Position numbers and translations under genes: made by a program
Notes under the pieces: model-generated
Database searches by the model: none
What the model was told of the DNA's origin: nothing
Seen by the model: the letters and a program-made list of their open reading frames with translations, nothing else
In this document: positions 7,997 through 15,764 of the stretch, one piece after another
Layout: each line of letters opens with the position of its first letter
Position numbering within the stretch: the stretch's first letter is position 1
Assembly (NCBI GenBank): GCA_026706165.1
Contig: JAPOZF010000452.1
Span: 1 to 23,030 of the forward strand
DNA length: 23,030 bases
Source of the DNA: Gemmatimonadota bacterium
Lineage (GTDB): Bacteria; Latescibacterota; UBA2968; UBA8231
Reading direction: 5' to 3'

Positions 7997-9085
7997 TTAC
8001 CGCTGGACCCCTTCCGCCACCTCGCGCTCGAAAGCCTCGATCTCACTCATGCCGTCGAGGACTCCGATCTCGATGTGAAAGTCGCGCACCGCCCCGGGCT
8101 CGATATGCTCCAGGGTCTGGTGCTTCCTGTTCCAGGCGCGCCCGAGGACGCTGCAGTTGCCCGGCTCGATGCCGGTGACGAAGGTGCCGCGGTGGAAGTG
8201 CTGCCAGTGGTTGACGATCGGAATTTCCCGCTGCGGGAACTTCCAGTACAACCCCAGCTCCAGGCCCTCGTTGATCAGGCCGACATGGACGTCGCCGCCG
8301 CTGTCCGCAAGCGGCCGGTGAACGTACACGTCGTCGTGCATCTCCGCCTTCGGCTCCGTGGCCAGGGAGTACTCCTCAGGCCCGACCTCCTGGTCGTTCA
8401 CCCACTCCGTGCTCAGGCGGGAATGCAGGACCAGGCGGGTGCCGGCGTCGAGCAGCGGCCAGCCGGGATTGGTGTGGTAGACGACCATCAGCGGCGCCGG
8501 GTCCACTCCCAGGTTCTCGACGCGGTCGTGTATGCGAATCGACTTCTCTCCGAGCACGGTCGACACCTCCCGGGACATTTCGAGGCAGTGCCCGAACATG
8601 ATGGTTTCGCGCATCCTGCCGCCGGCGCGAACGACGTAGTCCTCACCCTCCCATGAACCGCCGGCCACCACCTGCTTGGCCGGGATGTAGGACAGGCGGC
8701 CGTGCAGGCCGAGCTCCTCGTTCTCGGCTTCAGGGTCGGTTTCGGGGTGGCCCACGAAGGTCAACCCGCAGGTCGTCAACAGCCCGAGGTAGGAACCGCG
8801 CATCCAGTTGAAGCCATCCGGCTCGTAGAACGCCGGGCCGACGTCCCCGGTCTTCGAGCGGAAACAGAGCGACATCCCCTTGTACGACGCCGAGGCGATA
8901 TCGAGGGCGCGCCCGGGAAGCAGGGTGAAGCTGAGCCCCGAGGCGTTCGATATCTCGATCAGGTCGGCGCCGCGTTCGTTTCCTTCGACGAGCTCGGCCC
9001 GCCGCACGCCGGCCACCTGGCTCATGTCGCCGACGAGGTCGAGAATCTGCTGTTTCGTGTAGCTGCGTCCGTACAGTCCGGGCAT
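7997..9085 (-). CDS. DUF4432 family protein, aldose 1-epimerase-like
   Basis: A 362-residue protein of the galactose-mutarotase-like fold (DUF4432). Visible family blocks are LPGRALDIASASYKG (56-70), the GLLTTCGLTFVGHPE segment (101-115), ELGLHGRLSYIPA (124-136), VVYHTNPGWPLLD with H204, and FVTGIEPGNCS near the C-terminus. Members are predicted to bind sugars; no reaction is firmly established for most. The ATG at 9085 (MPGLYGRSYTKQQ) is chosen because AGGAG lies nine bases upstream and the 26 residues before it look like translated leader. No signal peptide, so it is cytoplasmic. It is convergent with the PQQ dehydrogenase (4-bp gap) and divergent from mqnB. A weak promoter (TTGTGC, 18 nt, TATCTT on the minus strand, about 9125-9155) may precede it. 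Confidence 0.82.
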   Translation of the reverse strand: MPGLYGRSYTKQQILDLVGDMSQVAGVRRAELVEGNERGADLIEISNASGLSFTLLPGRALDIASASYKGMSLCFRSKTGDVGPAFYEPDGFNWMRGSYLGLLTTCGLTFVGHPETDPEAENEELGLHGRLSYIPAKQVVAGGSWEGEDYVVRAGGRMRETIMFGHCLEMSREVSTVLGEKSIRIHDRVENLGVDPAPLMVVYHTNPGWPLLDAGTRLVLHSRLSTEWVNDQEVGPEEYSLATEPKAEMHDDVYVHRPLADSGGDVHVGLINEGLELGLYWKFPQREIPIVNHWQHFHRGTFVTGIEPGNCSVLGRAWNRKHQTLEHIEPGAVRDFHIEIGVLDGMSEIEAFEREVAEGVQR

Positions 9086-9379
9086 CCGCAACCGCTCCTG
9101 GGTATGTGTGCTCGTGGGATCGGGGGCCGAAGATAGGGCGGCGGCAACTGGCTGCACAAGCATCCCGGACAGCGTTCGGAAGGAGTCCCGGGGCCCGGGC
9201 CGGCAGCCTCTGAAAGCCGGGATCCGTCGGTTCAGAAGGGGCTTGCCAGGCTTGACGAACCGCGCCGGCCCCCGGCTTATTGCCTCTCGCCGCGGCGTTG
9301 CCGCGCGCTCGGGGGCTCACCGGTTTCCCGGAACTCCTTCACTCCTCGTCCTTACCGTGATCCCGGTCGAAAAAAGAAG
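9086..9379. other. Divergent intergenic region between the DUF4432 gene and mqnB
   Basis: About 290 bp with no supported gene. It must hold start signals for both flanking genes. On the plus strand TTGACG (9252-9257) and TTATTG (9277-9282) stand 19 nt apart, a weak candidate for mqnB. The stretch from 9195 to 9330 is rich in GC-rich inverted segments, but no convincing terminator or riboswitch fold was recognised. Confidence 0.4.
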
Positions 9380-10102
9380 GTGAAGCACGCCATCCTGTTG
9401 ACGGCGACCGCCGCGGAGCAGACGCTGCTCGCCGGTGAGATCGACGGGGTCCGCCACCGGGTGGGGGGGCGCCCGTGGCGCAGCGGCCGCCTTCGGGGCC
9501 GGGACGTCCACCTGATAGAGGGGGGCCTGGGGGCGGTCAATACCGCCCAGGCCCTGACCTGCGCGCTGCAGGCCGACCTTCCGGGCCTCGTCCTGCAGGT
9601 CGGGGTCGGCGGGGGATATCCGCACACCTCCCTGCGCGTCGGGGACGTCGCCCTCGCCAGCGAGGAGGTGTACGGCGATATCGGGGTGCGCACCGGTGCC
9701 GGCTGGCAGCCGGGCGAGCTGATCGGCATCCCGGTCTGGCGCGACGGAGAAAGCGAGATCTTCAACCGCTTCCCGCTCGACCGGGAGCTGGTCGAGAATG
9801 CCCGAACCGCCGTCGCCGCGGCGGGGGGCGAGCCGGCTGTCGGCGCCTTCGTCACGGTCCAGGAATGCAGCGGCAGCGCCGGCCTCGGCAGGGAGCGGGG
9901 GCTGCGCTTCGAAGCCCTGTGCGAGAACATGGAGGGGGCGGCCGCCGCCCACGTCAGCAGGATTTACGGCGTCCCGTTTCTCGAGATACGCGGGATCAGC
10001 AACCGGGTCGAGGACCGCGCCATCGACACCTGGGACATCCCCCTGGCGGCGGGCGTCGCCCAGTCCGCGGCCCTGGCTGCCCTGGAGAAGCTCGAGCCGT
10101 GA
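9380..10102 (+). CDS. mqnB: Futalosine hydrolase
   Basis: A 240-residue nucleoside-phosphorylase-fold enzyme that cleaves futalosine to dehypoxanthine futalosine and hypoxanthine in the futalosine route to menaquinone. Family features are the ILLTATAAE start, GLGAVNTAQAL and LVLQVGVGGGYP in the first third, VGDVALASEEVYGDIG, and ALCENMEGAAAAHVS, where the ENMEGAA glutamates bind the nucleoside, then FLEIRGISNRVEDR at the usual place for the base-binding Asn/Asp region. The GTG start is forced by conservation; the AGAAGG purine run abuts the GTG with no spacer, so initiation may be weak. The stop overlaps the GTG of mqnD by 4 nt, and that pairing strongly supports the assignment. Other futalosine genes (mqnA, mqnC, mqnE) are not in the window. 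Confidence 0.9.
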   Translation: MKHAILLTATAAEQTLLAGEIDGVRHRVGGRPWRSGRLRGRDVHLIEGGLGAVNTAQALTCALQADLPGLVLQVGVGGGYPHTSLRVGDVALASEEVYGDIGVRTGAGWQPGELIGIPVWRDGESEIFNRFPLDRELVENARTAVAAAGGEPAVGAFVTVQECSGSAGLGRERGLRFEALCENMEGAAAAHVSRIYGVPFLEIRGISNRVEDRAIDTWDIPLAAGVAQSAALAALEKLEP

Positions 10103-10932
10103 GCGCGCCGGTCTATTCCCTGGGGTATTCCACCTGCCCCAACGACACCTTCATCTTCTACGCTCTCGTGCGCGATCGGTTGCCGGGGGCGCCGGGGTTC
10201 CGCGAGGTCCTCGAGGATATCGAGACCCTGAACGGGATGGCGGGGCGCGGCGAGCTGGACATCGTCAAGGTGTCCTTCCACGCCCTCGCCCACCTGAGGG
10301 AGGAGTACTGCCTGCTGCGTTCGGGCGGGGCCCTCGGCCGCGGCTGCGGTCCCCTGGTGGTGGCGAGGGAAGCGCTCTCCCCGGGGGAACTCGGCGGCCT
10401 GAGAGTGGCGGTCCCGGGAGCGCTGACGACCGCGGCGCTGCTGCTGCGCCTGTTCGCCCCGGGCTCCCCGGCGCCGGTTATCCTGCCGTTTCACGAGATC
10501 ATGCCGGCGGTGAGGGACGGCGGCGTCGACGCCGGCGTCATCATCCACGAGAGCCGCTTCACCTATCCGGACTACGGGTTGAGGCAGGTCGTCGACCTCG
10601 GGGAGTGGTGGGAGCAGGAGACCGGCCGTGCGATCCCGCTGGGCGGAATCGCGGCGCGGAGGAACCTGGGAGCCGAAGCGGTCGCCGCCATAGACAAAGC
10701 CCTGCGCCGGAGCGTCGAGTACGCCCACGCCCATCCGGAGGAGACGCGGGAGTACGTCGCCGCGCACGCGCAGGAGATGGAGCGCGCCGTCGTCGAGTCC
10801 CATATCGCCCTATACGTCAACGACTTCACCCTCGACTACGGAAGCGAAGGGACCGCGGCGATCGAGGAGCTGATGCGCCGGGCCGGGGAGGCCGGCGTCG
10901 TTGCGGCAGGGGACCAGCCCCTGTTCGCCTGA
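10099..10932 (+). CDS. mqnD: 1,4-dihydroxy-6-naphthoate synthase
   Basis: A 277-residue periplasmic-binding-protein-fold lyase that converts cyclic dehypoxanthine futalosine to 1,4-dihydroxy-6-naphthoate, a late step of the futalosine menaquinone pathway. Diagnostic motifs are STCPNDTFIFYALV at residues 11-24, LNGMAGRGELDIVKVSFHA around 45-65 and VIIHESRFTYPDYGL, where H150 matches the conserved histidine of the family. The C-terminal helices with VESHIALYVNDFTLDYGSEG are also typical. The GTG start overlaps the mqnB stop (GTGA), so the two are translationally coupled and probably form a two-gene operon. Length is normal. Assignment is firm. Confidence 0.95.
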   Translation: MSAPVYSLGYSTCPNDTFIFYALVRDRLPGAPGFREVLEDIETLNGMAGRGELDIVKVSFHALAHLREEYCLLRSGGALGRGCGPLVVAREALSPGELGGLRVAVPGALTTAALLLRLFAPGSPAPVILPFHEIMPAVRDGGVDAGVIIHESRFTYPDYGLRQVVDLGEWWEQETGRAIPLGGIAARRNLGAEAVAAIDKALRRSVEYAHAHPEETREYVAAHAQEMERAVVESHIALYVNDFTLDYGSEGTAAIEELMRRAGEAGVVAAGDQPLFA

Positions 10933-11036
10933 GTTGCGGGAAGCGGTCAGGCCGGATCCGGGGGGCGTGGGTAAAGCAAGGTGACGGGGGGCGTCGCCTT
11001 CCACGCAGCTTCACGGACGGCAATGGATCCCCGGGA

Positions 11037-11068
11037 AAGACCTCCGTGTCGATTGCCGCCGAGGTCTT
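11037..11068. promoter_or_regulatory. 8-bp perfect inverted repeat in the leader of the FAH-family gene
   Basis: AAGACCTC (11037-11044) and GAGGTCTT (11061-11068) form a perfect inverted repeat with a 16-nt spacer, 119 bp before the ATG at 11187. A weak promoter, TTGCCG (11053-11058) with TTGAAT (11077-11082) at 18 nt, overlaps it, so the repeat could be an operator. It could also be a chance GC-rich palindrome or a leader hairpin. The rest of the 254-bp gap (10933-11186) shows nothing else that I can support. Confidence 0.3.
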
Positions 11069-11186
11069 GGGGGCCTTTGAATCCGGACAGGGGCGGAAGA
11101 CTTCGGGAGCGGTCGCTCTACGCAGGAATGGGCACAATGAAGAAATCGAACCGGATGCATGGTCGGGACAGCAAAGGAGACAGGAT

Positions 11187-12212
11187 ATGAGATTGATTCA
11201 GTACCGGGAGGCGGACGGCAGCGATCGCGTCGGGGCCGTCGACGGGGACAGGGTGATCGACCTGACCGGCGATGACGGGCCGGCGACCGTCCACGGCATC
11301 TACTACGATTGCGGCGGAGCGGCCGAAGGTTTCGAGGTCGCCCTTTCCAGGCTTCTGGACAGGGCTCCAGCCCCTTCGCTGCCGCTGTCTGGACTCCTCG
11401 CCGGCCGCGAGGGGGACGGGGGACCGTTCCCGCTCAAGCCGGCCAGCGGCCCGGCCGGCGATCCCCACGCCCTGCGCATCTGGCTGGCCGGTGTGACCCA
11501 CGAGGACAGCGCCCGGCTCCGCGAGATCGAGTCGAAGCAGGCCACCGGCGACCAGGTCAACGTGTACGAGCAGAAGTACCGCGAATGCGCCGCGGGCGGC
11601 CGCCCCGAGTTGTTCGCCAAGGGGGACCCGGACAGCGTCGTCGGCCACGGCCAGACGCTCACCCGTCCCCGGGACACGCAGCGGCTCGTTCCCGAGACCG
11701 AGCTGGTGACCCTGTACGGCCTCGACGAACGCGGCCGGCTCGAGCGCCTGGGTTACACCGGGGGCAACGACGCCACCGACAACGGCATCGAGGCGGCCAA
11801 CCCCCTGAACCTTCCCCAGGCCAAGAACTGGGCGGGCGGCTGCGCCAGCTTCGGGCCGGTCCTCGTAGCCGCTTCGGAGTTCGACGACGGCGACGTGGCG
11901 GTCAGCTGCGAGATCGTCCGCGGCGGCCGCCGGGCGGCCTTCAAGGAAGGGCCGACCGGCCAGGGCAATCTCAACATGCCGGAAGGGCTGTTTCACATGG
12001 AGCGGTCGCTTTTCAGCCGCCTGCCGCTGCATCCCCGGCAGCTCCAGGTCCTGTACTGGGGCACCCCGATCGTGTTCGCCGAGGCCGACCTTCCCGGCGG
12101 CCTGGTCGCAGGGGACCTGGTGCGCATGACCTTCGCCGGGATCGGTACCCTTGAGAACGCGATCGCCGACCTGCCGGAAACCGGTCAGCTCGAGAGCCTC
12201 AGAACCCGTTGA
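11187..12212 (+). CDS. Fumarylacetoacetate-hydrolase-fold protein, AraD1-like (candidate 2-keto-3-deoxy sugar-acid dehydratase)
   Basis: A 341-residue protein. Residues 1-100 form a divergent N-terminal region (MRLIQYREADGSDRVGAVD). The FAH catalytic domain follows, with IWLAGVTHEDSARLRE, the metal-site region ELFAKGDPDSVVGHG and the GNDATDNGIEAANPLNLPQAK block. That last block resembles the 'GNDVTxRxIEGxNPLYLPQAK' signature of AraD1/2-keto-3-deoxy-arabonate dehydratase-type FAH proteins rather than true fumarylacetoacetases. Such enzymes use Mg2+ to dehydrate or cleave 2-keto-3-deoxy sugar acids. The ATG has AGGAG seven bases upstream. It stands alone on its strand between mqnD and a convergent block. 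Dehydratase activity is inferred from the signature and the surrounding sugar genes; another hydrolase or isomerase of the superfamily is possible. Confidence 0.8.
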   Translation: MRLIQYREADGSDRVGAVDGDRVIDLTGDDGPATVHGIYYDCGGAAEGFEVALSRLLDRAPAPSLPLSGLLAGREGDGGPFPLKPASGPAGDPHALRIWLAGVTHEDSARLREIESKQATGDQVNVYEQKYRECAAGGRPELFAKGDPDSVVGHGQTLTRPRDTQRLVPETELVTLYGLDERGRLERLGYTGGNDATDNGIEAANPLNLPQAKNWAGGCASFGPVLVAASEFDDGDVAVSCEIVRGGRRAAFKEGPTGQGNLNMPEGLFHMERSLFSRLPLHPRQLQVLYWGTPIVFAEADLPGGLVAGDLVRMTFAGIGTLENAIADLPETGQLESLRTR

Positions 12213-12257
12213 TACAGTCGCTGCGCCGTCGGGGCGGAATGACCGGGGCGAAGACAA

Positions 12258-12276
12258 GCCGCGCTGCCGGCGCGGC
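12258..12276. terminator. GC-rich hairpin between convergent genes (possible terminator)
   Basis: GCCGCGC and GCGCGGC form a perfect 7-bp stem around the loop TGCCG, in the 194-bp gap between the ends of the FAH-family gene and the convergent TIM-barrel gene. Only GGAATTT follows on the plus strand, so the T-tract is poor. It is offered as a weak terminator candidate on position and symmetry. Confidence 0.3.
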
Positions 12277-12406
12277 GGAATTTCCGGGGTAGACGAGGTG
12301 CGCGCCGGGTCGAGTCGGAAGTGCCGGAAGGACCGCAATGCCGCGCGGCCGCAGGGCCGGCAGCAGCCCCGCAGCCTTTGCGGCCGGATGACAGGCGGGG
12401 TTGAAG

Positions 12407-13421
12407 TCAGGGGGCCGCCAGCGCCCCTGTCTCCTTGAGGTGGATAACCGAGGCGGCGAACTGCTGCAGCTCGTATGCGGAACAGGCGGCCGCAGATTCC
12501 CCCCGCTCGTGAGGGGTGCGCCACTCCTCGTCGGCCGGGCGCGCCGCTCCGTGCAACCTGCGGATGGCATCGAGGACGGAGTCGAAAGGGCGCTCGGGAA
12601 ACGGCTCCCCCAGGCGGAAGGTCTCCCAGAACTCCGGCTCGAGGATGCGGATGTGGCGCGCCGTCGAGGCCCCCAGCTCGATGCAACCCTGCAGCTCGCC
12701 GGGCCCCTCCCCGAACAGCCGCAGCAGCCGCGGCCAGTCGACGACCCCGGACCCGAGGGCGCAGCGGACGAAACGGAAACCGGAGGCCGTCGGGTGGATG
12801 CGGTAGTCCTTCAGATGGACGTGCTTGAGATGGGGAAGCACGGCGCCGGCGAACCGCTCCGGAGTCTCGCCGACCGCCAGGGCGTTGGCGCAATCCATCG
12901 TGACCCCCAGCATCGGACTGCCTACCTGCTCGCAGAGCCAGACCAGCTCCTGTGAGCAGAGGTCCTGGTGGTTCTCGATCCCGACCGGAATCCCCGCCTC
13001 CTCGGAGGCTGCCATCCCCCGCCGCAGCGGCTCGACCAGGGAGGACAGGTGGCGGCGCCAGCCCTCGGCCCCGTAGCGCCGCCGGTCTCCTTCCAGGACC
13101 GGGCTGACCGTCGTGCGCACCGCCCTGGCCCCGAGCTCGGCCGCGGTGTCGATGGCGGCCAGCAGCGGCCCCCGGTCCCCGGCGAGATCCTCGCTGCCGG
13201 TGTCGAGAAAACAGGTCGAGCCCGTATTCCTCCAGCAGCTCGCGAAACCTGGCGCGCTCGTCGGGGGGTCGCCGCCAGAGCAGGTCGGCGGCGGTTTCGA
13301 TGCTCGCCAGCCCGCTCGCCGCGGCCATTCCCGCGAGCCCCTCCGGTTCGTGGGGATCGATCTGGCAGCCGGCTTCCCTGTGAGCGCCGGTGAAGCTCCA
13401 GGCGCAGAGGCCGATCTTCAC
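12407..13421 (-). pseudogene. Sugar phosphate isomerase/epimerase-like TIM-barrel gene with a +1 frameshift
   Basis: Two reading frames together make one complete protein of about 337 residues. Frame one runs from GTG 13421 (VKIGLCAWSFTGAHRE) to residue 71 in EEYGLDLF. Frame two begins LDTGSEDLAGDRG and continues to the stop at 12407. They join at a run of four A on the plus strand (13208-13211): removing one base gives GLDLF-LDTGSEDL without loss. The second part has GIENHQDL, MDCANALAVGE, HVHLKDYRI and IELG, the metal-binding strands of the xylose-isomerase-like barrel. The GTG overlaps the hisS stop (GTGA), so it is the coupled downstream gene. A homopolymer sequencing error is as likely as a real lesion; if the base is real the gene is probably inactive, since the unshifted frame continues as unrelated sequence. 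Confidence 0.8.
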
Positions 13422-14704
13422 CGCCCGGACCCCGCGTGCAGGCCGGCGACCTCGCCGGCGGGGACCTCCCGCTCTTCCCCTGTCTCCAGGTCGCGCACCT
13501 TGACCAGGCCGCGCTCCCACTCGTCCGGGGCGACGAGGACCAGCCGCGAGGCGCCGCAGCTGTCGGCGTGCCGGAAGGCCCACTTCATCCTGCGCTCCTC
13601 GAGAACGAGGTCGACCGAGCGGCCGGCCCGGCGCAGACGGGAGGCGACCTCCATGGCCGCGGGCCGCAGCTCGGCGCTGAAGGGGAAGACGACGTCGTCG
13701 AAGCGCCGCGGCAGCTCCGGCAGGAGGCCCTTTTCCGACAGCAGCTCGACGATCACGGCGTCCCCGAAGCCGAAGCCGCAGGCGGGAATGTCCCTGCCTC
13801 CGAAGGTCGACAGCAGGCGGTCGTAGCGCCCTCCCCCGCAGATCGCCCTGAGCTCGGAGGCGCGGTCGAAAGCCTCGAAGACCACCCCGGTGTAGTAGGC
13901 GAGGCCGCGCACCAGGCCGGCGTCGAAACGCACCCAGTCGGCGATTCCGTACCCGGCGGCCAGAGCGAGCAGCCGGCGCAGGTCGCCGATGCCGCCGCTC
14001 TCTTCCCCGATCAGGGCGGCGGCGTCCTCGAGGGAGCCGGCCGAGGTCAGCTCGAGGAGGGTGTCGACGACGGAGGCGTCCAGTCCGAGGCGTTCGAGAT
14101 CTTCCCGCACCGCCGCCGCAGGCAGCTTGTCGAGCTTGTCGACGAGCACGCAGACCTCGGAGAAGCGCCCTTCGGGGACGTTGGCGGCGTCGAGCACCGC
14201 CTCGATGATCTTGCGGCTCGAGAGCCTGATCTCGACGTCTTCGGCGGTCAGGCCGAGGCGCGAGAACAGGGTCGTCAGGAGGCAGAGGAGCTCGGCCTCG
14301 GCGGCGATGTCGGAGATGCCGAAGATGTCGACGTTCCACTGGAAGTGCTCGCGCCTGCGGCCGCGCTGGATGCGCTCGTAGCGCCAGCACTGCGGAATGC
14401 TGAACCACTTCAGCGGCAGCGCCAGCGACCCCGCCCTGGCCAGCACGAGGCGGGCGATGGAAGGGGTCATCTCCGGCCTCAGGGCGAGGCGCCGCCCCCC
14501 CTTGTCCTCGAACCCGTACAGCTCGTCGACGATCTGCTCGCCGGCCTTGCGGACGTAGAGCTCCTCCGATTCGACGACCGGGGCGTCGTACTCTTCGAAG
14601 GCAAAGGCCCGCGAGGCCTCGCGGAAACGGGTGAACAGCCAGTCGCGGAGCCGGAAGTCGTCGGGATAGAAGTCCCGGGTACCGCGCGGCGGCGAGAGAT
14701 TCAT
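13418..14704 (-). CDS. hisS: Histidyl-tRNA synthetase
   Basis: A 428-residue class II aminoacyl-tRNA synthetase that charges tRNA-His. The start PPRGTRDFYPDD is typical. Motif 2 is CWRYERIQRGRRREHFQWN (106-124), the histidine-binding HisA motif is GLVRGLAYYTGVVFE (263-277), and motif 3 includes GGGRYDRL and CGFGFGDAVIVE (290-320). The C-terminal anticodon-binding domain follows, with RMKWAFRHADSCGASRLVLVAPDE. The RGRRREHFQWN form resembles the subgroup seen in plastids and several deep bacterial phyla rather than the E. coli type. The ATG is preceded by AAGGA at two bases, close but usable. The gene lies 55 nt downstream of the UbiA gene and its stop overlaps the following TIM-barrel gene by 4 nt, so the three probably form one transcript. 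Confidence 0.97.
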   Translation of the reverse strand: MNLSPPRGTRDFYPDDFRLRDWLFTRFREASRAFAFEEYDAPVVESEELYVRKAGEQIVDELYGFEDKGGRRLALRPEMTPSIARLVLARAGSLALPLKWFSIPQCWRYERIQRGRRREHFQWNVDIFGISDIAAEAELLCLLTTLFSRLGLTAEDVEIRLSSRKIIEAVLDAANVPEGRFSEVCVLVDKLDKLPAAAVREDLERLGLDASVVDTLLELTSAGSLEDAAALIGEESGGIGDLRRLLALAAGYGIADWVRFDAGLVRGLAYYTGVVFEAFDRASELRAICGGGRYDRLLSTFGGRDIPACGFGFGDAVIVELLSEKGLLPELPRRFDDVVFPFSAELRPAAMEVASRLRRAGRSVDLVLEERRMKWAFRHADSCGASRLVLVAPDEWERGLVKVRDLETGEEREVPAGEVAGLHAGSGR

Positions 14705-14713
14705 GGTCCTTAA

Positions 14714-14741
14714 GGTAATGCGGCGCCGGTAATGCGGCGCC
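14714..14741. repeat. 14-bp tandem duplication between the UbiA gene and hisS
   Basis: The unit GGTAATGCGGCGCC occurs twice head to tail (14714-14727 and 14728-14741), followed by a further GGCGCC. It sits in the 55-nt gap just upstream of the hisS ribosome site. It looks like a simple slippage duplication. No function is visible. Confidence 0.85.
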
Positions 14742-14759
14742 GGCGCCGGCGTCTCTCCG

Positions 14760-15584
14760 TCAGCCCCGGTAGAACTCGCCCACGAGGATGGCGAGCAGGC
14801 CCAGCGGCATCAGCGCCCTCAACGCCCGGCTCGCGCCCCCGTCGCCGAGGACGAAACGAGCCATGACGATCAGGAGGAGAGCGTCCATCAGCATTACAAC
14901 CGCCCCATATGCCCAGCCGTACAGTCCGAGCCAGCCAGGGAGGAGTGTGCCGGCGATCAGCATCCCGTAAATGCAGGCCGCCACCCACCGGGCTTTCGGG
15001 GCGCCGACCGCCAGGGCAAGGGTGCGCACTCCGCGGGCGCGGTCCCCCTCTAGGTCCTCGACGTCCTTGACGATCTCGCGGCCCAGGTGGAAGAGCAGGG
15101 CGAAACCGGCGGGGATCCAGGACCGTCCCAGGGCCCCGCCGGCGAGTGCTCCGAAGGGAAAAACCAGCGCCGCGAGGAATGCGACCAGAAGGTTGCCCCA
15201 GAGCACGGTGCTCTTGAGGCGGACGCTGTACAGCCACAGTCCCGCGAGCGTGCCGGCGGCGATCAGTCCCGGAACAGGACCGGCCCCGACCGCAAAACCC
15301 AGCCCGGCCGCGGCGCTCGCGGCGGCGGCCAGGGCGGCCCGACGGGGCGTCAGCCTGCCCGAGGGCAGCGGCCTGCGAGGCCGGTTGATGCGGTCGATCT
15401 CGAGGTCCCGGAGGTCGTTGAAAGCGTTCCCGGCCCCGGTGATCAGGGCCGCTGCCAGCACCGCGAGCCAGACCGCGGGCGGCGGCGGCACCGCTCCCCC
15501 CGCGACCGCCCCGATGAGCACGGACGCGGCGGTAATGCAACAGTTCAGGGGCCTGAGGAGCTGCAGTTCCGCCGTCATGGGCAT
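14760..15584 (-). CDS. UbiA-family prenyltransferase, DGGGP-synthase-like
   Basis: A 274-residue integral membrane prenyltransferase with eight to nine predicted membrane segments. The two Asp-rich motifs that bind prenyl diphosphate through Mg2+ are clear: NDLRDLEID (56-64), followed by RINRPRRPLPSG, and KDVEDLEGD (173-181), followed by RARGVRTLAL. This pairing, with GREIVKD before the second motif, matches (S)-2,3-di-O-geranylgeranylglyceryl phosphate synthase of archaeal ether-lipid synthesis and its relatives in FCB-group bacteria. It is unlike the NxxxDRxxD form of UbiA or MqnP. The ATG at 15584 (MPMTAEL) is preferred, with a second ATG two codons on; neither has a strong ribosome site. 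A role in quinone prenylation cannot be excluded, as menaquinone genes lie 4 kb away. It leads a probable operon with hisS. Confidence 0.87.
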   Translation of the reverse strand: MPMTAELQLLRPLNCCITAASVLIGAVAGGAVPPPPAVWLAVLAAALITGAGNAFNDLRDLEIDRINRPRRPLPSGRLTPRRAALAAAASAAAGLGFAVGAGPVPGLIAAGTLAGLWLYSVRLKSTVLWGNLLVAFLAALVFPFGALAGGALGRSWIPAGFALLFHLGREIVKDVEDLEGDRARGVRTLALAVGAPKARWVAACIYGMLIAGTLLPGWLGLYGWAYGAVVMLMDALLLIVMARFVLGDGGASRALRALMPLGLLAILVGEFYRG

Positions 15585-15764
15585 CGCCTGGGCTGGCCGG
15601 TACAGCTTGGGAAACAGGGTGGCTGAGGAATGGAGAACCGCGGTGCGAAAAGGGTCGGAAAGGCGGTTTTTCTGACCCCCGGCGAGAGGTTTTACGGGAT
15701 GTCCGAAAAAGGGGGCGAATTTCTTGTAACTGCCAGAAAAATAAATGGTTCGTGCAGATTTTTC

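Noticed and set aside
9475..10932. Long plus-strand frame (485 codons) reading through mqnB into mqnD as one fusion
   Set aside because: The first 208 codons lie out of frame with mqnB and are Arg/Gly/Pro-rich; only the part from GTG 10099 is MqnD.
13206..13214. Programmed +1 ribosomal frameshift in the third isomerase gene
   Set aside because: There is no in-frame stop at the shift site, no obvious stimulatory structure and the family does not use recoding; a sequencing or replication slip in an A run is simpler.
11118..14408. Long open minus-strand frame of about 1100 codons spanning hisS, the isomerase gene and the FAH gene region
   Set aside because: It crosses three genes in other frames and is Arg/Pro/Ala-rich. 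Only its short part at 13208-13421 is real, as the N-terminus of the frameshifted isomerase.
14714..14741. Tandem GGTAATGCGGCGCC units as part of a larger repeat family or a CRISPR-like element
   Set aside because: There are only two copies with no spacer and no other copies were noticed in the window; simple slippage explains it.
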